The translations under genes were made by a program, and so were the position numbers. Below, piece by piece: positions 55,621 to 64,000 of a stretch of DNA of 64,000 nt (position 1 is the stretch's first letter; the number at the start of each line of letters is the position of its first letter). The DNA is from Cristatella mucedo. Lineage: Eukaryota; Bryozoa; Phylactolaemata; Cristatellidae. Below the pieces are notes generated by a model. The model saw only the letters and a list, made by a program, of their open reading frames with translations. It made no database searches and had not been told where the DNA came from. Location of the stretch: the NCBI GenBank assembly GCA_009760855.2, contig WPIO01000005.1:9563501-9627500 (forward strand), read 5' to 3'.

Positions 55621-56244
55621 TTTTGGTGCCCCCCCCCCTATGATCTAGCACCCCTAATCCAGTGCTCGGGGATAGATGTCCCTACGGTACGACACTGCTT
55701 GTTTATTCTGCTGACAAAGAAGCTGGAGAAGCGATACTAGATCGCCACAAGAATGACTCGTTGAAACTCTAACCTGGGAGTAGTTAAGGAGATGGTTCGA
55801 GTTTGACGTCAGCATTCTCGGATTGTGCGTCTGTGATTTCAAAAATTTATTTGATTGAAGTTATATTTGGCCGCAGCTGCGATGGATCTGTGAGACCCAC
55901 AATAGCTCTCGTATGCCAATGGACAGTCAGTCCTAAGCTATCGTATTTTTTATGCAAATGAGGACTCAAACTGCCGGCTAAGAGTCACACGTGGTCAGAC
56001 CGCAGAATTCCGCAATAGTAGTTGACGTATTACTAGCGGCTGGTGGGGCGAAGGTGCCTGCGTCCGTGGATCGACGAGTGGACCGTTGGGTTGTCTCCTC
56101 CTGAGATGAAGAGGGGGCAGTTTCTCGTGCAAGGGCATGGAACACGCTCTTCTTGGCTGCGCGCTATGAGCGCGGCCGGCGTGCGGGTTCAACGTCCAAA
56201 AGAACTTGGCCTGAGACACAACGGCGCTCGCAACAGTGCTAACA

Positions 56245-56362
56245 ATATAATATAATTCATTTGTATAGCGCCCTAAGAGAACTTAATCTCGATTCGGACG
56301 CTTCATATATGCCACCGGGCTCGAGCCCACAACCTCGACCGGGTCGGGGTGAGCACTGGTAA
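56245..56362 (-). mobile_element. SINE-1 copy
   Basis: Tail (gcgccctaagagaacttaat), CGGGCTCGAGCCC, and partial head ggtcggggtgagcac on the minus strand. The head is truncated. Confidence 0.75.
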
Positions 56363-56464
56363 AACCAGAGCAGCGGTCTCAGCCGAGGGGAGACAAACAT
56401 TGGCTACGCCTGAACCTTATCCTATGATAGCCAGAGAATTGTAGCTGCAGCACTGATGCACGCA

Positions 56465-56524
56465 GGTATGCTGACGATAGATTAGGTATGCTGACGATAG
56501 ATTAGGTATGCTGACGGTAGATCA
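56465..56524. repeat. Three-copy 20-bp tandem repeat
   Basis: Unit ggtatgctgacgatagatta, three copies (56465-56484, 56485-56504, 56505-56524); the third has two substitutions. Confidence 0.95.
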
Positions 56525-56659
56525 GCAATGCAGTGACAATGAGCGAGAATACATTAAGGTAACCAGTCCACACCAAAAACGTAGGTAACAGCAGGAGGCC
56601 TCGACAGCGGCCATGATGAACACTGACGTAGCCTAGAGATCTGCTGAAATGTCTAAAAT

Positions 56660-56822
56660 AAAAAAAATCCTAGCTGTTTAAACAGCCTCTTTTTGTATAG
56701 CGACAGAAGAGCCTTGACGGCTATCACCACCGCTTGCAGTTGCGATAAAGGATCGCCCACCACAGGAATAGAACCCGTCCCGAGGTGCCTTTCCTAGTGT
56801 GCCATCACGGCTCACCAAGCAA
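56660..56822 (-). mobile_element. SINE-2 copy lacking the hairpin
   Basis: Minus strand matches the SINE-2 at 51627: ggcacacta head, GGTTCTATTCC (B-box with one change), tgggcgatcctttatcgc, agaggctgt and a T/A-rich end. It lacks about 14 bp covering most of the hairpin arm present in the other copy. Confidence 0.8.
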
Positions 56823-57658
56823 CTGACTGCCTACCTCGCTGCGTCGGCTTTTATGCGGCCTTGAGCCAAAGATTTACGCACAATTGGTTCCTAGAGCGTA
56901 CAGTTCAGGAACCGCCAATAGTGATATTCTGTCGTAATCTGGGTGATTCAGCTTGGTGTCGTTTCGGCTGCCAGTCGTTTTTTATTTCCATTATAACTTG
57001 GCAAACCTAGTCGCAGGTAGAACCGCGAGTACGATTCTAAATTTCAAGAAGGCAGGAGACTGAATGACAAGCAGATCACTCCGTCAGCCAGCGGCTGGCG
57101 GCGAAGTGGAGGTGCCGGTGGGTTCGAGGAAAGGGAGGGCGCCCCACGAGCATGATGGTGGCAGTACGGCATGGGCATGATCTTCCCGTTAGTCCGTCGT
57201 CCTGGGTGGTCTTGATTAACGGGAAGCCTAAGTCCACAGAATAAAAATCAGTTTGGGGACGACGCGGTTGGCGTCGCTTCGTTAGCAATTCAGAAAGTCC
57301 TCATTGAGCTAGATCGTTCGCACGGCACCCAACACAGGGACAGGGTTACAGTGAATTGCAGCACCGGCTCTTTCCTTACCGAGCAGGACTGTTGAATTCT
57401 CGCCCATCTCATCAGATGACTCGTCGGACATGTGATGAGTAATCTGATGACGCTGTACTGCTCGTGCTCGACGCCGAGAGCTTTAGCGAAAACAGCAGCG
57501 CTTCTTTAGCGAGGCCTGATTGCGGATTTCTACTACTTTCGGAAGTCGGCTATTGCGCGGTAGTTCGCTTTGAGGAGGGCCTGACGGAGTCCGAGCTGTA
57601 ATGTAATGCGGCTAACTCAGCTAGCCGCTAGCCATGTCAGACTATTTTTCGGCTAATT

Positions 57659-58290
57659 TTGAAACATCGAGCGACCGGAGGCGCCGGGACTGAAACTAAA
57701 ACTGAAACCGAAGGCGGTGGGACTGAATCACGACAACGAAGAGTCGAGCGGGGACCGACCTACTATCGGACCTTTCGTTATCTTCTGTTCGTATCTTTCG
57801 TTATCTATCTCATCTTTCGTTCTGCGTTATCTTTCCGTAGCGCTTACACCGATTGTCGCGATCGTATGCGAATGTTGATGGTTGCAAATTGGCAGCCAAA
57901 CTGCAAAGACTGCGACTGCTTCGGTCATCGGCCAGAGAGCATATCCTCGGAAAGACGTACGCGGTACCACCACCTACTGAATGCTATTCAGGCACAGCTG
58001 TTTATGCGCGGCTATTTCGGCAAAGGTCCTAATTTACTGGTTCATACGATAATTTGATTCCGGCAGCGGCTGGTGAAGCGCTGGAGGCAAATTTTGGTAA
58101 ACCTTTTAGGGCCGGGACCGTTTTAGAGGATCTCCAGTACATTTCTCCAGTAGAAGTAATGAGAAGTGACTTGCCACGTGGTCTATTAAATGCCCGAGAC
58201 CATCAGACGCGTTCTCAATTACGTTGCTTACTACTAAAATACGACGTCTCAATTTGCTCGCTCGACGCTGTCTTCTCTGACTCCTGCTAG
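57659..58290 (+). CDS. Two abutting unrecognised open frames
   Basis: Frame 1 (to 58057) has a hydrophobic stretch (YLLFVSFVIYLIF) and a Cys patch (NCKDCDCFGH). Frame 2 (58054-58290) reads IPAAAGEALEANFGKPFRAG and ISPVEVMRSDLPRGLL. The frames abut with a shift, so a single original ORF with an indel is possible. Frame 1's first in-frame ATG is at about 57866. No domain is recognised and no splice sites were assigned. It may be chance in GC-rich DNA downstream of Notch. Confidence 0.2.
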
Positions 58291-58481
58291 TCTTTGGCTT
58301 AAAGGCAGCAGAATTATTTCGACAGAAGCTGCGCCGCAGAGGGCAGGACAGCTTGACTGAGAGTGCCGACCGAGAGGCGGGGCGCCGCTGCAGAGCTCCG
58401 CTGCGCGGGCGAACTGCGGCTTGAGGTCAGCGACTCCTACGGCCGCCGGAAAGCGACGGTATCTCGCCAATCGACGTTTTT

Positions 58482-58487
58482 TTTATT
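58482..58487 (-). terminator. Candidate Notch polyadenylation signal
   Basis: AATAAA on minus within a T-run, about 480 bp after the Notch stop codon at 58964. Confidence 0.4.
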
Positions 58488-58963
58488 GAGTCAAGCCTAG
58501 CGGAGGCCCAAGCTCGTGCCAGGCTCAGTGAATCTGGCAGCTTCCGGGAGTCGTGCGAAGCTGTGTTGGGAGTTGCACTTAACAACGACAATTTCGCCGA
58601 GCTCCCCCGACTGGTTTGAATAAAGAAGTTCGTTAATTAATATAAAAAAGAACACTCCTCGCTGTAGCGTTGCCGGACACGCCTCTGGGGTCAGTGCGGT
58701 CGCTAGTTTCGACGGCGTTAGAGGGAATTTTAGAGAGTGGCGCAAGCGACTGGGAGCCGGAGGGGGTCAAGGTAGGTTCCAACGGGAGACAGGAGGTGAC
58801 AAGCCGAGGAGAGATCCGCGCCGCGGGTCCGCCGGGCGAGCGCACGACGAGCATATGACTAGAGAACTCGAGGCGGCTCAGCCGACTCAAGATCTCTCGA
58901 GTTCTTGCTCGTTCCTAGGTCGCGATGCACCGTCACACTGGAACGGCCGACGCAGCTCCGAAG

Positions 58964-60340
58964 CTAGGCGAACACCGAGTCGTGCCGCACGCAGCTCGAC
59001 GGCTCGATGGGGCTAATGCAGTCAGACCAATCCGAATGAGGAGAGCCGTTGCTCAGCGACGACAGTCGGTCAGGCCGCGACGACGCGACGTTGCACGACG
59101 TGCAGTAGTGCGAGCCTCTGGCGGCCGCCGCGCACGAAGCCGAAGCAGAGCCGCCGCCGCAGCCTCCTCCTCCGCACGCCTGCGGGCTGAAGCCGCTGCA
59201 GTCAGACGACCAGCCGGTGCCGCTGTCGGGTGACGGGGTCGTCGCGCATGCGCCGTCAATCGAGTCCAGGGCGTCGGCCGCAGTCGGAGCCGTTGCCGCG
59301 GATCTGACGCGACCGCGGCCGCCCCAGCGGCATGCCGGCGGATCGTCGGCGGATGCAAAGGAGCCGGCGGCTGCGGCCGCGTGAGCCCGATCGCTCGCCG
59401 AGAGGCCGGCCCGCTCATGGCTGCCGCCGCCCCCGCCGGGCTGCCCTTCAATGAATGGCAGGCGGCAGTCTGCCGACGCTGCGCTCGGCTGCCTGCCGAA
59501 CGAGCCGCCCGTCCCAGCGCCTCGCCAGCCGGGCAAAACGAAGCCGCTCGGCAGCCGCACGTCGTGCCGCAGATGCAGCTGCTGCTGCTGCTTGACAGGG
59601 AGGGTGCGGCTGCCGAAGGCCGACTGTGACGAGGCGTCGGACGGCCAGCCGCCGCCACGCCCATAGTCGACCGAGTACGGTGACAGAGGTGAGCCATTGC
59701 CAGCTTTACCTGCCCCGCTAAGGGCGGAGCCGCTTGCTAGGTCGTAGGCTTGCTGCATTGGACCAAGGGCGCCGCCCCTGCCGTCGCCGCCGCTGCTGCC
59801 GTCGAAGCTGGCCATCGGCAGGGAGCCGAAGCCTGCACGGCCGCCGCCCGGCAGGCCGGCGAGGCGCGAAGCTTCTCGATCCGGCTGAGAGGAATGCATG
59901 TAGCCGACGAAGAGAGGCAGCGCCTCCTCGCCGCCCAGCAGCAAGCCCGTCGTAGGCAAGGTGCCGGCGGTTGGCGGCTGCGCAAGGCCGTTGGCTCGCC
60001 ACCAGCCGTTGGCTGCCGCTGCGGCGGCTGCGGCGGCAGCCATTCCGAGTCGGCCACTCCTGTGGCAGCGCTTCTTGGAGCCGAGGCGCCGAGCGCCTGA
60101 GCCCACCGCCGCCGCCGCCCCTGCAGCGACCAGGCCGAAGCTGGCTTCCATTTGCTGGCCGCAGTGTTGCTGCTGCTGCTGCAGAAGGGCGACGAGACGC
60201 CGGTGGTGCCTCTCGAGCGCCAAATCCTCGGGCAGACGCTCCTGGCAGTCGGCGATGTCGAGGCTGGCGCCGTAGCTGACCAGCATGGTCGCCACCTCGT
60301 AGCTGCCCTCCTTGGCAGCCAGGTGAAGTGGCGTCTGCTC
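58964..60340 (-). CDS. NOTCH: Notch receptor, last exon: final ankyrin repeat and C-terminal PEST tail
   Basis: This exon starts after the acceptor ttgcgcccgcag (60341 side) in phase 0 and runs 459 codons to TAG at 58964-58966. Residues 1-50 complete the last ankyrin repeat (EQTPLHLAAKEGSYEVATML, then RLPEDLALERHHRRLVALL), matching the RLPRD.A.ER-HHDIV end of Notch ankyrin domains. A basic cluster (RRLGSKKRCHR) just after a Gln run is a likely nuclear localisation signal. A poly-Ala run and Gly/Ser-rich spacer follow. At about 368 is TTPSPDSGTGWSS and at 431 SNGSPHSDWSDCISP, the conserved C-terminal Notch degron region. In vertebrate Notch these two motifs are contiguous (WSSSSPHS); here about 50 residues separate them. 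The tail regulates turnover of the nuclear intracellular domain. The function is established for the family. Confidence 0.95.
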   Translation of the reverse strand, partial: EQTPLHLAAKEGSYEVATMLVSYGASLDIADCQERLPEDLALERHHRRLVALLQQQQQHCGQQMEASFGLVAAGAAAAVGSGARRLGSKKRCHRSGRLGMAAAAAAAAAANGWWRANGLAQPPTAGTLPTTGLLLGGEEALPLFVGYMHSSQPDREASRLAGLPGGGRAGFGSLPMASFDGSSGGDGRGGALGPMQQAYDLASGSALSGAGKAGNGSPLSPYSVDYGRGGGWPSDASSQSAFGSRTLPVKQQQQLHLRHDVRLPSGFVLPGWRGAGTGGSFGRQPSAASADCRLPFIEGQPGGGGGSHERAGLSASDRAHAAAAAGSFASADDPPACRWGGRGRVRSAATAPTAADALDSIDGACATTPSPDSGTGWSSDCSGFSPQACGGGGCGGGSASASCAAAARGSHYCTSCNVASSRPDRLSSLSNGSPHSDWSDCISPIEPSSCVRHDSVFA

Positions 60341-60799
60341 CTGCGGGCGCAAAGTGTGTGAGAAACTAATGAAATACTAAAGCGCTTGCAGCCTCATTCT
60401 GTCGGTCAGAAGTGTTTCCGAATCAAACGACGATGCGCTGAGCCCGACACGAGCTGCAGGCTCTGCACTTGGATGGAATGTGTACGATGTGTCGGGCAGC
60501 CGCCAGCAACTGCAGTTTCGCCACCAGACAGCCAACACGATATGCTTACAGTTTTACAATTTGCTGGATTGATAGCTACCCAAATCAACCGGGATGGTGA
60601 GGCTAATTGGACAGGCCAACTGCCAATGATTTTCGGGAAAAGGTTTCGTCGACGGCCCAGGGAGCTTGGACCTGTTGTGCCTCTGTTGCTCCCACTGCAC
60701 CGAATAAGCAGCAACAGACAAGGATTCGTCAAAAGAACAGTGTGTTCAACTTATTTTTTGTCAAGCAAGTTGGATTTCAAAGCTCGATTAGCTTTGCTT

Positions 60800-61090
60800 G
60801 AGGTCGTTACATTTGGCAGCAAGATAACGAGCCTTAGCTCACTGCCAGGCAACTAAAGTATGTTCATGAATCGTTGCTTGGTGTTGATGCAGTGGCCTAG
60901 CCAGTCAACTGATTTGAATCCTATAGAGCGACTACGGAGCGATATCAACAGGGGGCTGAGACAGGTTGTTCGGCCTACACCGGTAGTCAAACTTGTTAGT
61001 AAAATCCGGGCTCAGTGCAATGTGCTACAGCAGAAGAGGCAACGCCGAAGCTGGTGGCCTCTATGCCTGCTAAAAGAAGGGAAGACATGA
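60800..61090 (+). mobile_element. Tc1/mariner transposase remnant in a Notch intron
   Basis: WQQDNEP near 60813 and WPSQSTDLNPIERL at 60890-60930 are the second-aspartate and third-acidic (DLNPIE) motifs of Tc1/mariner DDE transposases, about 90 bp apart with stops and a frameshift between. The following INRGLRQVV matches the family. No terminal inverted repeats were identified. It is antisense to Notch and dead. Confidence 0.8.
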
Positions 61091-61734
61091 CATAAAGAAT
61101 CTTGGAAGTACAACGTCACACTAAGCTCACGTACCAACAGCACACGTGCTTGTTTTGGGGCTGTCAATACACATTTGCATGCTACGAATAACTACAATTT
61201 GCCTAGCATCGTAGAAAACCCTCTTGTTACTCGAACGAATTTACATTTACAGCATCGGCTGCAATACTTCGAGATTTCTTTGTGGCAGAGTGTATTTACT
61301 ATAATATAATGACTCATTTTGTTCAAGCTGTTCATCACCTGTGTCTGACCATCTAGTTTTTTGGCACACAGATGGTGGCATTATTTCAACAAGAACCTGC
61401 CACTTTAGGCTGCTCGGCAAGGGAAAGGTTCATCGTAGCATGGAAGCTCCAGAGTTCTGCGAGAGAGATCGGCCGTTTTGCTGCACCGCATAACAGCACA
61501 CTGGGCAAGCTTAGGTTTCGGTCCTTAAGCTGATCTTTGCAAGCCACAGCAATAACGTCTGCCCGCTAGGATATCGATGACAGAGGGGCATGTTTAGTGA
61601 GACTTATCAATATGTCTCATTAACGGAGTTCCTGAACAAGTATTATTTACAGTGACGGCTATCAAGTGACCAAAGTGGTTTACTTGAAAGCATTATCGGG
61701 ATTGTGTTTGCTGTGTTTGCTAGCTCACTTGTCA

Positions 61735-61735
<1 letters not shown>

Positions 61736-61774
<39 letters not shown>
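61736..61774. repeat. (GA)n microsatellite
   Basis: About 19 GA units in the Notch intron (60341-61988). The remaining intron has no other recognised feature. Confidence 0.95.
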
Positions 61775-61779
<5 letters not shown>

Positions 61780-61988
61780 TCAAATAAGCTTCTTAAACCA
61801 CGGTCACTGACTTATTTAAGTAGGTGGACAGTAAAGAGATCATGCTCGAGTCAAAGTGCACCGTGCAATCGACAGCTTTCTTGATTTGAAGGGTTATGTT
61901 ATTTTCATTACTGTGCTGCTGGTGAAAATTGAGGAATCATCAAAGCATATTCATAAATAACCGACATTGGTTCGCAAATAATTCTCAC

Positions 61989-62386
61989 CTGATCATCCTG
62001 GACGTCGCAGTTGACGCCAAATTTTAGGAGCATCGTGGCGGCGGCGACGTTATTAACCGCCGCAGCCCAGTGCAGTGCCGTCTTTCCATGCTCGTCCGTA
62101 GCGTTTACGTCAGCTTTGCTCTGGATGAGCTCAGCTACCATGTCGTCGACGGCCAGCCTGGCCGCCAGGATCATGGCTGTGGCGCCGTCGTGAGTGCGCT
62201 CGTTGAGGTTTGTCCTTCGATCTCTCAGCAGCGTCTGGAAGACCCTGTACGCGTCGGCTGCCACGGCGGCATGGAGTGGTGTGCGGCCAGTCAGGTCCTT
62301 GGCGTTAGGGTCCGATCCCTTGTCGAGTAGGAAGCGAGCCTCGTCGGCTCGCCCGCAGCGGGCGGCATGGTGCAGCGCTGTCTCGC
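61989..62386 (-). CDS. NOTCH: Notch receptor, internal exon encoding four ankyrin repeats
   Basis: Acceptor ctccag at 62387 and donor CAG|GTGAGA at 61988. It starts with the last two bases of a split codon and ends in phase 0, joining CDVQDDQ to EQTPLHL of the next exon. It encodes four ankyrin repeats: [40 protein letters not shown], an [16 protein letters not shown] repeat, and [20 protein letters not shown]. The HAAV.ADA, ILAARLA and [10 protein letters not shown] blocks are diagnostic of Notch rather than other ankyrin proteins. These repeats bind CSL and Mastermind in the nuclear activation complex. Earlier exons (EGF repeats, LNR, transmembrane, RAM) lie beyond the window's right edge. 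Confidence 0.96.
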
Positions 62387-63734
62387 CTGGAGATCGAAAC
62401 ACAGGCAACACTTGCAGTAGGCTGCAGCATTGCAGTTTGAGCCCTGGTTGGCTGGCTCTCAGCTGACCAGGCGGCGCCGACATGAAAGCAACGATATGTG
62501 GCTCCAAAGCAAGGTGGAGATCCAAATGCAAACACCTTAGGCGAGCTTGCTAATATGTTCGACACAGGCTACAGTTAAGCCAAGTAGGTTCGTTTGAACT
62601 CAGATGCTCGAACAATGCCTTCCGATGACCCGGAAGTCCTAGTGCACTGAGGAATGGAATGAGCTCTCTTAACCGTGATACTGCTAGGATAGCTTTCTTG
62701 CTTGACTTTCCTTCCAAAACTGCATGTCATCATGAAGGCGTGAGGATATTGTCATTCGCATGCCAAATTGTTCACAAAGGATAGCCTTACATATATCATT
62801 GGTGCCGAAAAGTGTCTATGCCACAGAGCTCCAAGTGAGTGCAGGAGCATGCTTGCCTCGTGCATTGGGTTGCACTTGATCTGATAAAATTCCTCTCTTT
62901 GACGCGCCTAACACTCTGGTAGTTATGACTACACAAGTGAATAATAGATTAATTTCACCAAATTTTGCGTATAAGTTTTAACAATTAGGTAGCTACGATT
63001 TTGAGCTCGAGGCAGAGAATTGGAAGCTGGGTATTTCTTGCCCTGACCTTGGCCTAACCATTAAACCACCATGATGTAGCCAATTTGAGATTATTTTTGC
63101 TGCAGAGTGCACATCGGAAAAGAGGAGCAACGGCTTCAAATTATAGTTGCTATTCAATAGGTATTAACTTAAATATGTAGCGTAACTTGCCGCTTGGATC
63201 GCGAAGCTGACCGAGCTACTTAGTACAGGACTGCCGCTTCCAGCTCCGGGGACTCGGGTACTTTAGGCTCCGGGTACTGCAGCACTTTGACTAGAACATC
63301 TGGTGAGCCACAGCTACGAACTGCTTGGCGGTTTCGTTAAACTTTAGCAGGAGTAAGTTTCTACATGTTAAATAATTCAGAAATGTGAGCTATCAATTGC
63401 AACTGTAGCAGGGAAAATTCTTTCCTAACAGGTTGGGCGAAAGTCCAAAAAGCTGAGTCCAATAGTGCCTCATACGGCATAGTGCACCATCCCAAGGATG
63501 ATAAACTCAGTTCTAGCGGAGAAAAACTGTGTTCTACAGTGGGAGAAAAGAGAGCAACTCACTGTACAGCTCCAGATGTGTGTCACAAACCTTCATGTCC
63601 GCATGAAAATACAGTTGCTAATGAAGCTACGATTAAGCTGTCCAGCAATAATGTCTCCTGATTCGGGGCACAAATCATAACTAAGCCTTCGTGGTCAGAG
63701 GCGCAGCCTCCATCTCTAACCCCTTACGTTTTTT
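62387..63734. other. Notch intron (partial), no other recognised feature
   Basis: Sequence upstream of the Notch acceptor on minus. No further Notch exon is visible to the window edge, so this intron is longer than 1.6 kb. No repeat family shared with the rest of the window is seen before 63735. Confidence 0.6.
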
Positions 63735-64000
63735 TATCTTACCTTTGGAGGCCCTGCCTTTAGTTCGTATGCTCCCAAAGCCTAGAACTCACTCCCGACT
63801 TTCGTCACGACATCGCCTGACTTGACAGCATTTAAAAAGAAACTAAAAACGTACCTATTTATAACAGCATTTAGTTAGTCCCTGTGATTAGTCCTTTATG
63901 TGCTTATTCATGCTGACACTGCCTGTTGCCGCTAACCGAATTTGCATGCTGACCCTGTGCATGTCACCCCTTACCATGCAATTATTGTTCTTTATTCAGC
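63735..64000 (+). mobile_element. Family A LINE 3' region, cut by window edge
   Basis: gctcccaaagcctagaactc, then the C-terminal end and UTR (tttatgtgcttattcatgct, ctgaccctgtgcatgtcacc), matching 45160-45400. It continues past 64000, within the Notch intron and antisense to it. Confidence 0.8.

Overview
The window is nuclear DNA from an invertebrate animal. The evidence is the metazoan gene content (Notch, SEC22, ERCC1, a chitin-binding secreted protein), GT-AG introns, non-LTR retrotransposons with tRNA-derived SINEs, and abundant microsatellites. I cannot fix the phylum. CpG is common in the unique parts, so strong germline methylation looks unlikely there.

Layout. 1-4.9 kb is GC- and CpG-rich and holds no gene I can support. 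4.95-15.5 kb is one plus-strand gene for a secreted chitin-binding (CBM14/peritrophin-A-like) protein. My model has a TATA box at 4949, a signal-peptide exon at 5013-5109, and one long exon at 6687-15477 built from 33 nearly identical 267-bp units (89 residues each). 15.5-31 kb is repeat-rich and contains a decayed LINE (20.5-23.8 kb), a second LINE fragment (26.8-28.1 kb), a broken unrecognised ORF (24.8-25.4 kb) and SINEs. 31.1-32.2 kb is ERCC1, minus strand, complete and without introns. 33-43 kb holds LINE and SINE fragments. 43.5-48.7 kb is SEC22, plus strand, with four phase-consistent exons recovered and the N-terminal exon missing; its 3-kb intron holds three LINE fragments and a roughly 50-unit CTG repeat next to the splice acceptor. 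49.5-56.8 kb is a nest of LINE and SINE insertions. 59.0-62.4 kb is the 3' end of Notch, minus strand: two exons with ankyrin repeats and the C-terminal PEST region. The rest of Notch lies beyond the right edge.

Mobile elements. Two LINE families recur. Family A ends in a 3' UTR with the 16-mer agagattaagttctct followed by an ATT-rich tail. Family B ends in an ACATT-rich tail. SINE-1 has a tRNA-like head and ends in the same 16-mer and ATT tail as family A, so family A is its likely mobilising partner. SINE-2 is a second tRNA-like family with a canonical B box.

The genes are not an operon or pathway. ERCC1 (DNA repair), SEC22 (ER-Golgi SNARE), Notch (signalling receptor) and the chitin-binding protein (cuticle, gut lining or mucus matrix) are independent neighbours. 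The most unusual object is the homogenised chitin-binding array. Next are the intronic CTG tract in SEC22 and the datable nest of insertions at 49.7-52.0 kb.
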